A stretch of DNA of 41,105 nt from Desulfovibrio sp. (GTDB taxonomy: Bacteria; Desulfobacterota; Desulfovibrionia; Desulfovibrionales; Desulfovibrionaceae): the NCBI GenBank assembly GCA_031284485.1, contig JAISZT010000045.1, positions 1 to 41,105 on the forward strand, written 5' to 3'. Position 1 is the stretch's first letter, and each line of letters starts with the position of its first letter. The position numbers and the translations under genes are program-made. Below the pieces are notes generated by a model. That model ran no database searches. It was not told where the DNA came from and worked only from the letters and a program-made list of their open reading frames with translations. Shown one piece after another: positions 12,792-22,224 of the stretch.

Positions 12792-13730
12792 TCAACCATT
12801 CTCCGAAATCAGTTCATAGAGCTTGTTGGAAAGCACCTTGAGATCCGGCTTGGTAAACTGCGCATTGGCACCCACGCTCGCGCATTTGCGCGAAAGGCTG
12901 TCGTTGATCATGGAAGAAAAGATCGCCACGGGCAACTCCTTGAGGATGGAGTCTTCCTTTACATGTTTGCACAGGGCTAGGCCATCCATTGAAGGCATTT
13001 CAATATCCGTGATAATTCCCTGAATATACGCGGTGACAGGCTGGCCGGTTTCTTCACATTTAACGCGCAGCTCCCTGAGGTAGTCCCAGGCTTCCTGACC
13101 ATTGACGCGCTGCTCCAGCGTGAAGCGCCCTTCCCGAGTGAGAAGATCCAGAACAAGCGAGCGGATGCTGCTTGAATCATCAACATGCAGGATATTATAT
13201 GTTTTATCCCCAAGGCTGAAATCGCGCCTGTCATCAAAGCGGATGGCCATGGCCGGATGCAGTTCAGCCACAATGGCCTCAAGGTCAAGCAAAAAGACGA
13301 CACGCTCCTCAAGGCGGACAACGCCGGTCACCGAACTCTTGCTGATATTTTGCAGAAAATTGCCGGGGGCCTTTACGTCCGTCCAGCTCAGGCGATAGAT
13401 GCGGTTGACGCCGGACACCAGAAACGCGGTGCACACCGTGTTGAATTCCGTAACGATAACCTTGGCGTCTTCGTTTGTGATGGGGCCGCTGCCAAGATAA
13501 CGGGCCATGTCGATAAGCGGCACAATGCGCCCGTTACGGTGGGAAAACGCGCCCAGAACGGCCGGGTGCGGCATGTCCGGCATGGCGGTGACGCTCTGCC
13601 TGCGCCCTATTTCCACAACTTTGGCGACGTTCAGGCCGTAGTGGCCTTCGTAGCCGTCCAGGTTGACGAAAAATTCCACAATTTCCAGCTCATTGGTGCC
13701 GGTTTCAAGTAATATGTTAGTCTGCGCCAT
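12792..13730 (-). CDS. cheV: Chemotaxis adaptor CheV (CheW domain plus receiver)
   Basis: Couples chemoreceptors to CheA and adapts signalling through a phosphorylatable receiver. The 312 residues contain a CheW-like domain (about 15-165; [44 protein letters not shown]) and a receiver domain (about 180-305; [18 protein letters not shown], phospho-acceptor Asp in [13 protein letters not shown], and the FTKPD lysine). The start ATG at 13730 is the first Met of a typical N terminus ([16 protein letters not shown]). No other chemotaxis gene is near, which is usual for cheV in this group. Confidence 0.94.
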   Translation of the reverse strand: MAQTNILLETGTNELEIVEFFVNLDGYEGHYGLNVAKVVEIGRRQSVTAMPDMPHPAVLGAFSHRNGRIVPLIDMARYLGSGPITNEDAKVIVTEFNTVCTAFLVSGVNRIYRLSWTDVKAPGNFLQNISKSSVTGVVRLEERVVFLLDLEAIVAELHPAMAIRFDDRRDFSLGDKTYNILHVDDSSSIRSLVLDLLTREGRFTLEQRVNGQEAWDYLRELRVKCEETGQPVTAYIQGIITDIEMPSMDGLALCKHVKEDSILKELPVAIFSSMINDSLSRKCASVGANAQFTKPDLKVLSNKLYELISENG

Positions 13731-14171
13731 ACTATGACACTCCGTTTGCGGAAAAAAATCTCCCCGCTCTTGAAAATATCGGCACTGTGACTCCGGCCGA
13801 AAACACCCACAGCGCCAAACGCCGGCTGTTGAAAAACAAAGCCTGACGCAAAAACGGCTGCAACGCCATGGGCACCTCTATGTATCTTTTCGGCAGCCCC
13901 TTGAAAAAAATTATACAGACAATACGGAAAAGAACCAATTAAAAAATTCGCGCAGCGCGTACACCCCGCGAACCGGTTGATTCATCGCGCGGAAACATGG
14001 CAACTGAATTGGCTGCAGTAAAAAATACATACAGGTATATTTTAAACGCGATAGACGAAATTATCTGCATTTTTGTAGAATATACGGATTTTATCATATT
14101 TAACATAGTGTTATTACATGCTATATTTTCTGGCATCCACTTTGCTAACGCAGAAGCAAGGAGAATGCGCC
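13731..14171. other. 441-bp A+T-rich intergenic region between divergent cheV and an amidase-like gene
   Basis: No convincing gene is seen; short frames here lack ribosome sites and homology. It should hold the cheV promoter (minus) and the promoter of the downstream exported protein. A sigma-54-type box at 14131-14146 is listed separately. The rest is notably A+T-rich between about 13990 and 14130. Confidence 0.6.
14131..14146 (+). promoter_or_regulatory. Putative sigma-54 promoter of the amidase-like gene
   Basis: TGGCATCCACTTTGCT fits the -24/-12 consensus with exact GG-N10-GC spacing. The predicted transcript start, about 14157, leaves only a 15-base leader that still contains the AAGGAG ribosome site (14158-14163). 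The very short leader lowers confidence. Confidence 0.5.
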
Positions 14172-15725
14172 ATGAACAAAAAATTGTTTCTGCTTTTTGG
14201 AGTGATTGCGGTTTTGACGCTGGCTGTCAGCGCCGCCGCCGAGGCCGCGTCTTTACGCGCTGACAGTATCCCTGTACTTCACAGCAAGGAGGATGGAAGA
14301 ATTAAAGGAAAATACTATGTTCCCTCGACCATAGAAAACGTCCGATGGGGACGATTGCCCAACAAAAACACCAGGACGGTGCTGGACGTTCCCTCAGGCG
14401 CGGCAGTCACCTTTGACACGGTTTCGCATGAGGGCATTCTGGAGGATCAGGGGAAAAACCCCGTCAAATATTACGGAAGCCACGGCGTGGCCGCAAAGGA
14501 CGTGCTGCAGGACGCCATCGCCATTGCCGCATCGGCCTTGTCGCATGATTTTGACAAGGATGGTCCGCATATTGTGACCGGACCTGTCAACGTCAAGGGA
14601 GCCAGGCCCGGGGATGTGCTGAAGGTGGAGGTGCTGGCGCTGGAACCGCGTGTGCCTTACGGCGTCATCTCAAACCGCCACTACAAGGGAGCGTTGGTGG
14701 GCGAATTCCCCGAAGGAACCACACGGGAAAAAGACGCAAGCCCGAAGCGCCCCGAACGCTACGGCAACGTGTCCATCTTCACGCCGATCAAAAAAATTGA
14801 CGGCAAATGGTTTGGCTACCTCAAAAAGTCGGACAAGGAAATACGCTTTCCCCTCAGCCCCTTTGTCGGGATCATGGGGGTTACGCCCAATACCACGGAA
14901 AGCTGGAGTTCCGTGCCCCCGGCCAATATAGGCGGCAATATAGACGTCAACGAACTGGGCGTCGGCTCGACCCTGTATCTGCCGGTGGAAGTGGAAGGGG
15001 CCAAATTTTATGTGGGTGACCCGCATTTTGTGCAGGGCGACGGCGAAGTGGCCCTCACGGCGCTTGAAGGCTCGTTGCGGGCCACGATCAGGTTGACCGT
15101 GCTCAGAAAAGGCTCCACCGCCATTCCCAAAACAAACAGCGACAATTTGCTCTCTCCCTTTGCCGAAACGGAAAAATTCTGGATTCCCATCGGCCTGAAC
15201 GAAGATCTGGACGAGGCCATGAAAATGTCCGTGCGCGAGTCTATCAGCTTCCTCAGCAAGCAGCTCGGGATCGACCGCCGCGTGGTCTACGCCTATTTGA
15301 GCGCGGCCGTTGATTATGAGGTTTCGCAGGTTGTGGACAAGACAAAGGGTGTGCACGCTCTGATCCCCAAGGTGGATTTCACCGATTACCTGAAGCTGGA
15401 TCTCAAGGTCGGCCAAAAAAGCTTTGCCGTCAAAGCGCTGAACGGCTCTTTCTATGTCCCGGCATCGATATGTGCGGAGCTTGGCCTGCACTACTTTGTG
15501 GAAAACGGGAATATCAGCGTCCGCACGCCAAAGGGCGCGGTGAAAATGACGGTGGATTCCAACAAATATGCCGTTGGCCCGGAGAGTTTCTTCCTTGAGG
15601 TGTCGCCTCTGGAAAAGGACGGCGGTCTGTTGCTGCCGGTTCTCACGTTGGGAGAAGTGCTCGGCGTGAGCGTAAACTGGTCTACCGAAGGCCACAAGAT
15701 TATCGGCGTCGCGCAGATATTGTAG
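14172..15725 (+). CDS. Exported acetamidase/formamidase-like protein with extra C-terminal domain
   Basis: 517 residues with an N-terminal signal peptide (KKLFLLFGVIAVLTLAVSA, then AAAEA). Residues about 60-350 resemble the acetamidase/formamidase (FmdA/AmdA) family: DVPSGAAVTFDTVSHEG, GPVNVKGARPGDVLKVEVL, PLSPFVGIMGVTP, PPANIGGNIDV, and YVGDPHFVQGDGEV. This family hydrolyses short amides to ammonia and an acid, but is normally cytoplasmic. Residues about 385-517 look like a copper-amine-oxidase-N-terminal-like domain (YFVENGNISVRTPKGAV, LLLPVLTLGEVLGVSVNW), often found in envelope proteins. Export and the added domain make the true substrate uncertain. AAGGAG precedes the ATG. A hairpin follows the stop. 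Confidence 0.75.
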   Translation: MNKKLFLLFGVIAVLTLAVSAAAEAASLRADSIPVLHSKEDGRIKGKYYVPSTIENVRWGRLPNKNTRTVLDVPSGAAVTFDTVSHEGILEDQGKNPVKYYGSHGVAAKDVLQDAIAIAASALSHDFDKDGPHIVTGPVNVKGARPGDVLKVEVLALEPRVPYGVISNRHYKGALVGEFPEGTTREKDASPKRPERYGNVSIFTPIKKIDGKWFGYLKKSDKEIRFPLSPFVGIMGVTPNTTESWSSVPPANIGGNIDVNELGVGSTLYLPVEVEGAKFYVGDPHFVQGDGEVALTALEGSLRATIRLTVLRKGSTAIPKTNSDNLLSPFAETEKFWIPIGLNEDLDEAMKMSVRESISFLSKQLGIDRRVVYAYLSAAVDYEVSQVVDKTKGVHALIPKVDFTDYLKLDLKVGQKSFAVKALNGSFYVPASICAELGLHYFVENGNISVRTPKGAVKMTVDSNKYAVGPESFFLEVSPLEKDGGLLLPVLTLGEVLGVSVNWSTEGHKIIGVAQIL

Positions 15726-15744
15726 CGCGATTGCACCTTCCACC

Positions 15745-15776
15745 GCCGAACCCCGGGCAGCGCGCCGGGGTTCGGC
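15745..15776. terminator. Hairpin after the amidase-like gene
   Basis: GCCGAACCCCGG (15745-15756) and CCGGGGTTCGGC (15765-15776) form a perfect 12-bp stem with an 8-base loop, 20 bases after the stop. No T-run follows, so it may be a weak terminator or stability hairpin. Confidence 0.6.
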
Positions 15777-15870
15777 GAACAACCGTTTGCCCGTTCCTGT
15801 TTGCCCGTTCCTTGCCAAAGCGCCTGCGGGGGGATATTCTTCGTCGCGCAAACGACAGGAGAACGCCGCC

Positions 15871-16710
15871 ATGATCCGCGCTGACATACACGCCCACACG
15901 CTCTATTCCCACGGCAAGGACACGCCGCAGGCCATGTATGCCGCCGCCCTGGACAAAGGCCTTGAAATTTTCGGTTTCACCGAGCATTGCCCGCGTCCCG
16001 CCGGATTTGATTACCGCAACGAATACCGCGAGAACCTCGCGCGACACCTGCCGGACTACGCGCGGGAAGTCACCGAACTCAAAGCCGCGCCCAGGGAAGG
16101 AAAAAACGGCCTCTGCCGTGTGCTCTTCGGCATGGAAATGGACTGGCTGGACGGACAGGAGGAATTTACGCGCGCCGCCTGCCGGGCTTACGATTTCGAT
16201 TACTTGCTGGGCAGCGTGCATTTTATCGGTCACTGGGGCTTTGACGACAACACGCAAAAAGACTGGGCGGCATTCTCCCAGGAGGAATGCGAAAGCCGCT
16301 ACACGGCCTACTTCACAGCCTGGGAGGCGATGCTGCGTTCCGGCCTGTTCAATGTCGCCGCGCACCCGGATCTGATCAAAATCTTTTCTGTCGAACAATT
16401 CCATATCTGGCTTGCCAGCCCGGAAAGCCGCGCCCTGCTCAAACGCGCCCTTACCGCCCTGCGCGATTCGGGCATGAGCATGGAAATATCTTCGGCAGGC
16501 CTGCGCAAGCCCTGTTGCGAGATATATCCCGCACCGCCTGTCCTGGCTCTGGCCGCGGAACTCGACCTGCCCGTAAGTTTCGCCTCCGACGCGCACAGCG
16601 CACTTGACGTGGCTTTCGGCTTTGCCCGCCTTGCCTCGTACGCCCAATCCTTCGGCTTCAAAGAATACACAGTCTTTGAAAAAGGGCGGACGCTGCGCCG
16701 GCCCCTGTAA
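15871..16710 (+). CDS. Histidinol-phosphatase, PHP type (HisK-like)
   Basis: A 279-residue PHP-domain metallophosphatase, most like the HisK/HisJ group that removes phosphate from histidinol phosphate in histidine synthesis. Metal-site motifs are ADIHAHTLYSHG (His7, His9), FGFTEHCPR, FGMEMDW, LLGSVHF, NVAAHPDLIK, MEISSAGLRK and SFASDAHS. The Met at 15871 follows AGGAGAACGCC. It lies 8 bp upstream of the ModF-like gene, so the two are probably co-transcribed. PHP phosphatases vary in substrate, so histidinol phosphate is likely but not proven. Confidence 0.8.
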   Translation: MIRADIHAHTLYSHGKDTPQAMYAAALDKGLEIFGFTEHCPRPAGFDYRNEYRENLARHLPDYAREVTELKAAPREGKNGLCRVLFGMEMDWLDGQEEFTRAACRAYDFDYLLGSVHFIGHWGFDDNTQKDWAAFSQEECESRYTAYFTAWEAMLRSGLFNVAAHPDLIKIFSVEQFHIWLASPESRALLKRALTALRDSGMSMEISSAGLRKPCCEIYPAPPVLALAAELDLPVSFASDAHSALDVAFGFARLASYAQSFGFKEYTVFEKGRTLRRPL

Positions 16711-16718
16711 AACACGCC

Positions 16719-18158
16719 ATGCCGACGCCCCTTGTCACCGTTGACCATGTAAGCCTGTTCCTGCCGGGCGATACGCAACAAAAACCCGTTCTCCGCGACA
16801 TTGTCTGGCGTCTTGAACGCGGACGGCACTGCGCCCTGATCGGCGCGAACGGCGCGGGCAAGTCCACGCTGCTGCGCCTTTTGCGCGGCGAATTGTGGCC
16901 TTGCACCGGGCATATTTACTGGCTCACTGAAGAAGGCGCGGAACAATCCCCTCTGGCCGGACGCGCCATGACCGCCATGGTTTCTCCCGCCCAGCAGAGG
17001 CAGTACCAGCGCCAGGCCTGGGACATCACGGGAAGAGAACTGCTGCTCACCGGCTTTGACGACACTCCTCTGCTGTACAGCGACTCCACGGCGTCGCGGG
17101 AAGCCTCCGTGAAATCACTGGCGGCCCGTCTGCATCTGGAAGGCCTGCTTGAAAGGACGCTGCCCACGTTCTCCCAGGGGCAGTTGCGCCTTTTACTGCT
17201 GGGCCGCGCGCTTTTGCGCGCCCCCTCCCTGCTGTTGCTGGACGAATGCGCCGACGGCCTGGACATGTTGAACAAACGCCGCTTCTACGCCGTGCTGGAA
17301 GAAGTTGCCGCGACCTGCACGGTGGTTGTGACGTCGCACAGGCAGGACGGCATCCCCGCGTGGTGCGCGCAACGTCTTTACGTCAGGCAGGGGCGGCTGT
17401 CGGCGATGGCCTGTGCCCCCCGGTGCCGGACGCAGAAAACGCGCGAAAAAATTTCCGCATCGCCCGCAAAAGACAGTCTGCTGTTTTCACTGGAAAACGT
17501 GACTGTCTTCATAGACCGGCGGAAAGTGCTGCGCGACATAAACTGGAGCATGCGCGCAGGCGAGCACTGGCGGATAACCGGCGACAACGGCTCCGGCAAA
17601 TCCACGCTGCTGCGCCTGCTGGCCGGGGACGAATTCGTTGCCGACGGCGGCAGGATACGCCGCGTCCTGCCGGACAGGGGAAACAACGGCGCGCAAACGC
17701 TGGCCGATATCCGCAAAAGGGTGCGCCTTGTTTCCGATCTTTCCCAGGCGCTCTACAGTTACCCCCTGGACGCCCTTGAATTTGTCTGCACAGGCTTTGA
17801 CAACACGGTGGGTGTCTATCGGGAATATGCCGCGCGGGAGCGGGAAGAAGCGCTGAACAGCATGAAACTTCTGGATATCGCGGCGCTGGCGGGGCGCTCC
17901 ATACGCATGCTTTCCAGCGGACAGTTGCGCCGCCTTTTTCTGGCAAGGGCGCTGGCGGGCAAACCTGAAATTCTGTTACTGGACGAACCCTGCTCCGGGC
18001 TGGATGCGGAAAGCCGCACGAACTATCTTGATATTCTGGATAAACTCGCGGATCAGGGCATGCACCTTGTCTTTGTCACCCACCATGAAGATGACGCCCC
18101 GCTCTGCATCAACAGGCAGGCGCATATGGAAGACGGGCGGCTGCGCGTCATACGGTAG
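16719..18158 (+). CDS. ModF-like protein with two ABC ATPase domains
   Basis: 479 residues with two complete ABC ATPase units and no membrane segment. Unit 1: Walker A GANGAGKS near residue 43, the signature degenerated to FSQGQLRLLLLGRALL, Walker B LLLLDECADGLD. Unit 2: Walker A GDNGSGKS near 290, signature MLSSGQLRRLFLARAL, Walker B ILLLDEPCSGLD, and the switch histidine FVTHH. Size and layout match ModF (about 490 residues), linked to molybdate ABC loci but of unclear role, and other soluble twin ATPases. No molybdate transporter is beside it. Both signatures start with a short SSGQ/SQGQ rather than LSGGQ, which is also usual for ModF-type proteins. Confidence 0.8.
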   Translation: MPTPLVTVDHVSLFLPGDTQQKPVLRDIVWRLERGRHCALIGANGAGKSTLLRLLRGELWPCTGHIYWLTEEGAEQSPLAGRAMTAMVSPAQQRQYQRQAWDITGRELLLTGFDDTPLLYSDSTASREASVKSLAARLHLEGLLERTLPTFSQGQLRLLLLGRALLRAPSLLLLDECADGLDMLNKRRFYAVLEEVAATCTVVVTSHRQDGIPAWCAQRLYVRQGRLSAMACAPRCRTQKTREKISASPAKDSLLFSLENVTVFIDRRKVLRDINWSMRAGEHWRITGDNGSGKSTLLRLLAGDEFVADGGRIRRVLPDRGNNGAQTLADIRKRVRLVSDLSQALYSYPLDALEFVCTGFDNTVGVYREYAAREREEALNSMKLLDIAALAGRSIRMLSSGQLRRLFLARALAGKPEILLLDEPCSGLDAESRTNYLDILDKLADQGMHLVFVTHHEDDAPLCINRQAHMEDGRLRVIR

Positions 18159-18159
18159 A

Positions 18160-18798
18160 TTACATCATGCGCCGCCGCGCGCGCACGCCCTCGACAAGCA
18201 CCGGCAACACGGACACGACGATGATGCCGTACACGATCAGGCTGAAATTCTCCCGCACCCACGGGATGCTGCCCAGAAAATACCCGGCGGAAACCAGCGA
18301 GCTTACCCAGAAGGCGCAGCCCGTGACGTTGAAAAAAAAGAAGGTCGGGGGAAACATGAGGGCAATGCCGGCCACAAACGGCGCAAACGTGCGCACAATA
18401 GGCACAAAACGCGCAAGCACTATGGCCTTGCCGCCGTGACGCGCATAAAAGTCGTGCGCCTTTATCAGGTAGCGTTTTTTGATAAAACGGTTTTCACGCG
18501 CAAAAACGGCCGGGCCGACATGGCGGCCGATGCTGTAGTTTACGGCGTCGCCCAGCACGCCAGCCGCAAACAGCGTCAGCATGACTTCACCATAGCCCAT
18601 AAGCCCGATGCCGGCCGCGACACCCGAGGCGAAAAGCAGTGAATCCCCCGGCAAAAACGGGGTGACGACAAGGCCTGTTTCACAAAAGACAACAATAAAG
18701 AGAATGACGTAAATCCATACGCCGTACTTCTCCGCCAACTCAAACAAATGCGCGTCAATGTGCAGCGCGAAATCCACAAGCTGCCAAAGTAGTTCCAT
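18160..18798 (-). CDS. DedA/SNARE-associated family membrane protein
   Basis: A 212-residue multi-pass inner-membrane protein. The family signature is clear: FCETGLVVTPFLPGDSLLF, then GDAVNYSIGRHVG, FYARHGGKAIVLARFVPIVR and TFAPFVAGIA. DedA proteins include undecaprenyl-phosphate and phospholipid flippases and affect membrane-potential balance; the exact cargo here cannot be told. The ATG at 18798 follows GGGGAG; a longer frame upstream is not supported. Its stop lies two bases from the convergent ModF-like stop, with no terminator between. Confidence 0.9.
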   Translation of the reverse strand: MELLWQLVDFALHIDAHLFELAEKYGVWIYVILFIVVFCETGLVVTPFLPGDSLLFASGVAAGIGLMGYGEVMLTLFAAGVLGDAVNYSIGRHVGPAVFARENRFIKKRYLIKAHDFYARHGGKAIVLARFVPIVRTFAPFVAGIALMFPPTFFFFNVTGCAFWVSSLVSAGYFLGSIPWVRENFSLIVYGIIVVSVLPVLVEGVRARRRMM

Positions 18799-18909
18799 CC
18801 GGTCTCCCCGCTTTCCGCATTGCGGCCATGCTCCAACCCACATCCGGATTGCCCGAAGTAAATTTTCATAACCTTGTACTGCAAGCCGCCTTATGGCACA
18901 ACAAGAATT

Positions 18910-20064
18910 ATGACGTTCCGCCATGTTGTCGTATATGTCCTCATATTCCTGCTTGCCTTGTTCGTTTGCGCGGACGGCGCGCAGGCGGCCGGTTCCTACA
19001 ATGTGGGATTCCGCACTCTGGGTCAATGGACGGCGGAAAACAGCCGGCCGCTCAACGTCAATGTCTGGTATCCCAGCACCAGCCCGGCCCGTGAGCTCAA
19101 CTACGCACCGTGGGTACTCACCGCAGCGCGGAACGGCAACCCCGCGCAGGGGCGCTTTCCCCTGCTGCTGCTCTCCCATGATTCCACCGGCACCCGTTTT
19201 TCATATCACGACACGGCGGCTTTTCTGGCCTCCAGCGGCTTTGTGGTGGCCGCGCCCACGCATCTCGGCGACAGTATGGACAATATGGACGACCTGTTTA
19301 CCGGAAGGCAATTGAAGGACAGGGCAAAAACCCTCTCCGCGACCATAGATCTGCTTCTGGACAATACGGACGTTGCGCCGGGCATTGACAAAAACCGCAT
19401 CGGTGCTCTGGGCTTCGGATCGGGCGGAACTGCCATCCTGCTTCTGGGCGGCGCGCTGCCCGACTGCGGCGGTTGGGAAAATTACTGTGCAGGCGCTGCG
19501 CCTAAAGATATATATTGCAACCCGTGGGCAAAAAATCGTCTGAACGCGCTCTGTGGCAGCCTGCCGCTCACAAAAAGCCTTGCCGACAACCGCGTGGGCG
19601 CTGTGGCCTCTGTAGCGCCCGGCTACGGCATGCTTTTCAGCCGCGATTCCTTCCGCTATTTTTATCCGCCCCTGCTGCTGATGGCGGCGGAGAACGACGC
19701 GGTGAATCTTCCGGCACTCCACGCGGAAACCTTGTACCGCCTTCTGAATCTCCTGGACAAAAAACCTCTCTATCATATCCTGGCGGGAGCCGATGCCAGC
19801 GCGCTGACGGCCCCCTGCCCCTATCCCATAGACGCGGAGCTGCCGGAACTCTGCCGTTCGGTGTCGCTCAAGCAACGCCGCAGCATCCACCAGAACATGC
19901 AGTCGTCCCTGAGCGATTTTTTTCTGCGCCACCTCGGCAGCAGCGACAGCCCGCCCGACATCCCGCCGCCGCCGGATCTGACGCCGCCCCCTCCTCCGCC
20001 GCCTCCTCCGCCGCCGCCGCCCGCGCAGCGCGGCCGCCCGCAACGCCGCGGCAACAACAGATAA
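18910..20064 (+). CDS. Exported alpha/beta-hydrolase with polyproline tail and altered nucleophile motif
   Basis: 384 residues with a signal peptide (VYVLIFLLALFVCADGAQA). The body (about 28-335) resembles predicted dienelactone-hydrolase/platelet-activating-factor-acetylhydrolase-like proteins: NVNVWYPS, FPLLLLSHDSTGTRF, FLASSGFVVAAPTHLGD, and a late Asp-containing LLLMAAENDAV. Where the family has G-H-S-F-G, this protein reads GFGSGG, so the serine is displaced by one place and the usual position is Gly; activity is doubtful. The C terminus has two proline runs, including thirteen Pro in a row, then a basic tail (RGRPQRRGNNR) that may bind the envelope. The ATG at 18910 has only a weak ribosome site. 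A small exported protein gene follows. Confidence 0.7.
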   Translation: MTFRHVVVYVLIFLLALFVCADGAQAAGSYNVGFRTLGQWTAENSRPLNVNVWYPSTSPARELNYAPWVLTAARNGNPAQGRFPLLLLSHDSTGTRFSYHDTAAFLASSGFVVAAPTHLGDSMDNMDDLFTGRQLKDRAKTLSATIDLLLDNTDVAPGIDKNRIGALGFGSGGTAILLLGGALPDCGGWENYCAGAAPKDIYCNPWAKNRLNALCGSLPLTKSLADNRVGAVASVAPGYGMLFSRDSFRYFYPPLLLMAAENDAVNLPALHAETLYRLLNLLDKKPLYHILAGADASALTAPCPYPIDAELPELCRSVSLKQRRSIHQNMQSSLSDFFLRHLGSSDSPPDIPPPPDLTPPPPPPPPPPPPPAQRGRPQRRGNNR

Positions 20065-20190
20065 CAAGGCCCAGCCATGCCGGTATTTGGATCCGATATT
20101 TTCAGATATCTTGACAAAGGCGAGGCAAGCGACTATCTCTCTTGGCAGCCGGGCACACATTATCTGACGCGCGAAGAGGGGATCGGCAGG

Positions 20191-20754
20191 ATGAAAAACG
20201 GTATCATTTGTCTGCTCTTTTTTTTGCTGATCGTAGTTAGTCCGTCGGCGCACGCGGCGTCGAAAAATCCCTCCCCGGAGCGAAAAGACGATGCCGGCTG
20301 GACAATTATGCCCGTTGGCGCACGCCCGGCCTATATGGGAATACACGGCGGAACCATGCCGGTCAGCCTTCTGGTGAGCGGCGACGGTTCCTCTCTGGTG
20401 ACCTTTGTCGGGCGCACGGGCAACGATTTTCTTGAAGAACTGCGCAAAACGCCCATGCCTTCCGCGCTCAACGCCACAGTGCAGCGCTCAATGCCCGTTG
20501 ACGGCATCCCGCAGGAATCGGGAGACGCCACACTCACGGCAGGCGGCGGCACGGACAGCCTGCCGGTGATCTGCCTGAGCGGGCGCGGCGGACGTATGGC
20601 CTCCCTGGCCGAACACCTCCAGCCCTTCGGTTTTTCGGACAAACCACTGTCCATTGAAGGCAATGTGTCAAAACCGGCAGGACTTTCCCCGACAAAACAG
20701 TTTCCGCAATTTTTTCAGCCACACTATCTGCAGCCACGCAGAAATCCTAACTGA
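20191..20754 (+). CDS. Exported protein of unknown function
   Basis: 187 residues. The N terminus is a good signal peptide (NGIICLLFFLLIVVSPSAHA). The mature part contains PVGARPAYMGIHGGTMPVSL, SLVTFVGRTGNDFLEEL and a Gly/Asp-rich middle, and ends in a basic, proline-containing tail. I do not recognise the family. The ATG at 20191 is chosen because it starts the signal peptide; the frame is open further up but without merit. It lies 126 bp after the hydrolase gene and may be co-transcribed. Its stop overlaps the end of the convergent deaminase gene by a few bases. Confidence 0.6.
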   Translation: MKNGIICLLFFLLIVVSPSAHAASKNPSPERKDDAGWTIMPVGARPAYMGIHGGTMPVSLLVSGDGSSLVTFVGRTGNDFLEELRKTPMPSALNATVQRSMPVDGIPQESGDATLTAGGGTDSLPVICLSGRGGRMASLAEHLQPFGFSDKPLSIEGNVSKPAGLSPTKQFPQFFQPHYLQPRRNPN

Positions 20755-22069
20755 TTCCGGCAGCGCGCAACGCAAAACGGCGAATGTCGAGCATTTCACA
20801 ACAAAGCGCCTCATAGTCAAAACGGCTGTATCGCCCGTCCCGATACACTATTTCACCGTCCACCATGACAAGCCGTGTTTCCATGCCCGTTGCCGCATAC
20901 ACCATATGAGAAACGGCATTGTACATGGGTTGCAGGTTTGGCGCGGAAAGATCAAGCGCGGCGCAGTCCGCCGCCTGTCCCGGAGCAAGCGAGCCGAGTT
21001 TCGGGTTGTGCATGGCCCAGGCTCCGCCGCGGGTAGCCATATCCAGCACGCTGTCCGCCGGAAGGAGTGCCGGGTTACGCCCGGCAAGCTTGTGCATTAA
21101 AGCGGCGCGCCCCATTTCGGTGAACAGGTTCAAACGATTGTTGCTGGCCGGTCCGTCCGTGCCCAGAGCAACGCGCATCCCGCGTTCAAGCATGTCCGCA
21201 GCGGGGGCCACGCCCGAAGCCAATTTCATGTTGGATGAGGGATTGTGCGCCACCACTACGCCATGATCAGCCAGAATATCCATATCTTCAGGGGTGACGT
21301 CCACCACATGGGCCAGTGTGCAGGGAACATCCAGCAGCCCCAGATCGCGGCATAGCACAACCGGGCGCTTGCCGTGATTTTTAAGGCAAACTTCTGTTTC
21401 ATCACGGCTTTCTGAAAGATGGATGTGCAAGGGAAGATTGTATTCCAGGGCAAGGTCGCGGCAGGACTTGAGAATCTCCGGTGTTGTAGTGTAAACGCTG
21501 TGAGGGTTGACGGCCACGGCCAGCCGCCCGTTATCCCGGTATTTTTCCGCAAGGGCACGCGTGCTTTCAAGGGCCGCTTCCGGCCCGGCGCAGGCCGCGG
21601 TGGGGAAGGCGAAAACCGCCTCGCCGCCCAGACAGCGCAGACCGGCCATACGCGCGGCCTCAAAAACGGCGTCCTCAAAAATATACATATCCACGCAGGC
21701 GGTCACGCCGGTGCGCAGCATTTCCGCATGCCCCATCAGGCTGCCCAGACGCACGATTTCCGGCGTCAGCTGCCGCTCCACAGGAAAAATGCGCGTGTTC
21801 AGCCATTCCATAAGGGGCATGTCGTCGGCCAGCCCCCGCAGAAACGTCATGGCCGAGTGGGTATGGGCATTGACAAGGCCCGGAAAAATCAGGGCATTGC
21901 CCAGATCTATCTCTTGCGCGGCTCTCCAGCGCGGCGCGACTTCCCCACGCGGGCCGACGGCGGCCACCAGACCGTCGGCAACGGCCAGCGAGGCGTTTTC
22001 CATAACGCGGCGATCCTCATCCTGGGTAACGACGAACGCGGCGTGGAGAATAACATCGCACTGCGGCAT
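20747..22069 (-). CDS. mtaD: 5-methylthioadenosine/S-adenosylhomocysteine deaminase
   Basis: A 440-residue amidohydrolase that deaminates S-adenosylhomocysteine and methylthioadenosine to their inosine forms, part of SAM recycling. Metal-site motifs are clear: FPGLVNAHTHSAMTFLRG (His69, His71), MLRTGVTACVDMY, NPHSVYTTTPE, LPLHIHLSES, TLAHVVDVTPED, VAHNPSSNMKLASGVAP and ALGTDGPASNN. The length fits MtaD. Guanine-type and TrzN-like deaminases share the fold, but NPHSVYT and NPSSNMKLASG favour MtaD. It is transcribed away from the ATP synthase genes, across about 155 bp. Confidence 0.9.
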   Translation of the reverse strand: MPQCDVILHAAFVVTQDEDRRVMENASLAVADGLVAAVGPRGEVAPRWRAAQEIDLGNALIFPGLVNAHTHSAMTFLRGLADDMPLMEWLNTRIFPVERQLTPEIVRLGSLMGHAEMLRTGVTACVDMYIFEDAVFEAARMAGLRCLGGEAVFAFPTAACAGPEAALESTRALAEKYRDNGRLAVAVNPHSVYTTTPEILKSCRDLALEYNLPLHIHLSESRDETEVCLKNHGKRPVVLCRDLGLLDVPCTLAHVVDVTPEDMDILADHGVVVAHNPSSNMKLASGVAPAADMLERGMRVALGTDGPASNNRLNLFTEMGRAALMHKLAGRNPALLPADSVLDMATRGGAWAMHNPKLGSLAPGQAADCAALDLSAPNLQPMYNAVSHMVYAATGMETRLVMVDGEIVYRDGRYSRFDYEALCCEMLDIRRFALRAAGIS

Positions 22070-22224
22070 ACTGAAACTCCCGGGTTGAGTGCTTGCGCCG
22101 GACGTTGCCGCACAGCGACGCCTGAAGCGCGGGGCAGAAATGTGTATGCCCTATATATGTTTTTGCGGCAAGGTTATTGACGCGATACCGCGCCTGTGGT
22201 AAACAGGGCAAAATTGGGGCGACG

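Noticed and set aside
13732..13938. A 68-codon minus-strand frame upstream of cheV
   Set aside because: No ribosome site, odd composition, and it lies in the likely promoter region.
14670..15899. A 409-codon minus-strand frame opposite the amidase-like gene
   Set aside because: No recognisable motif; the plus-strand gene has a signal peptide, family motifs and a ribosome site.
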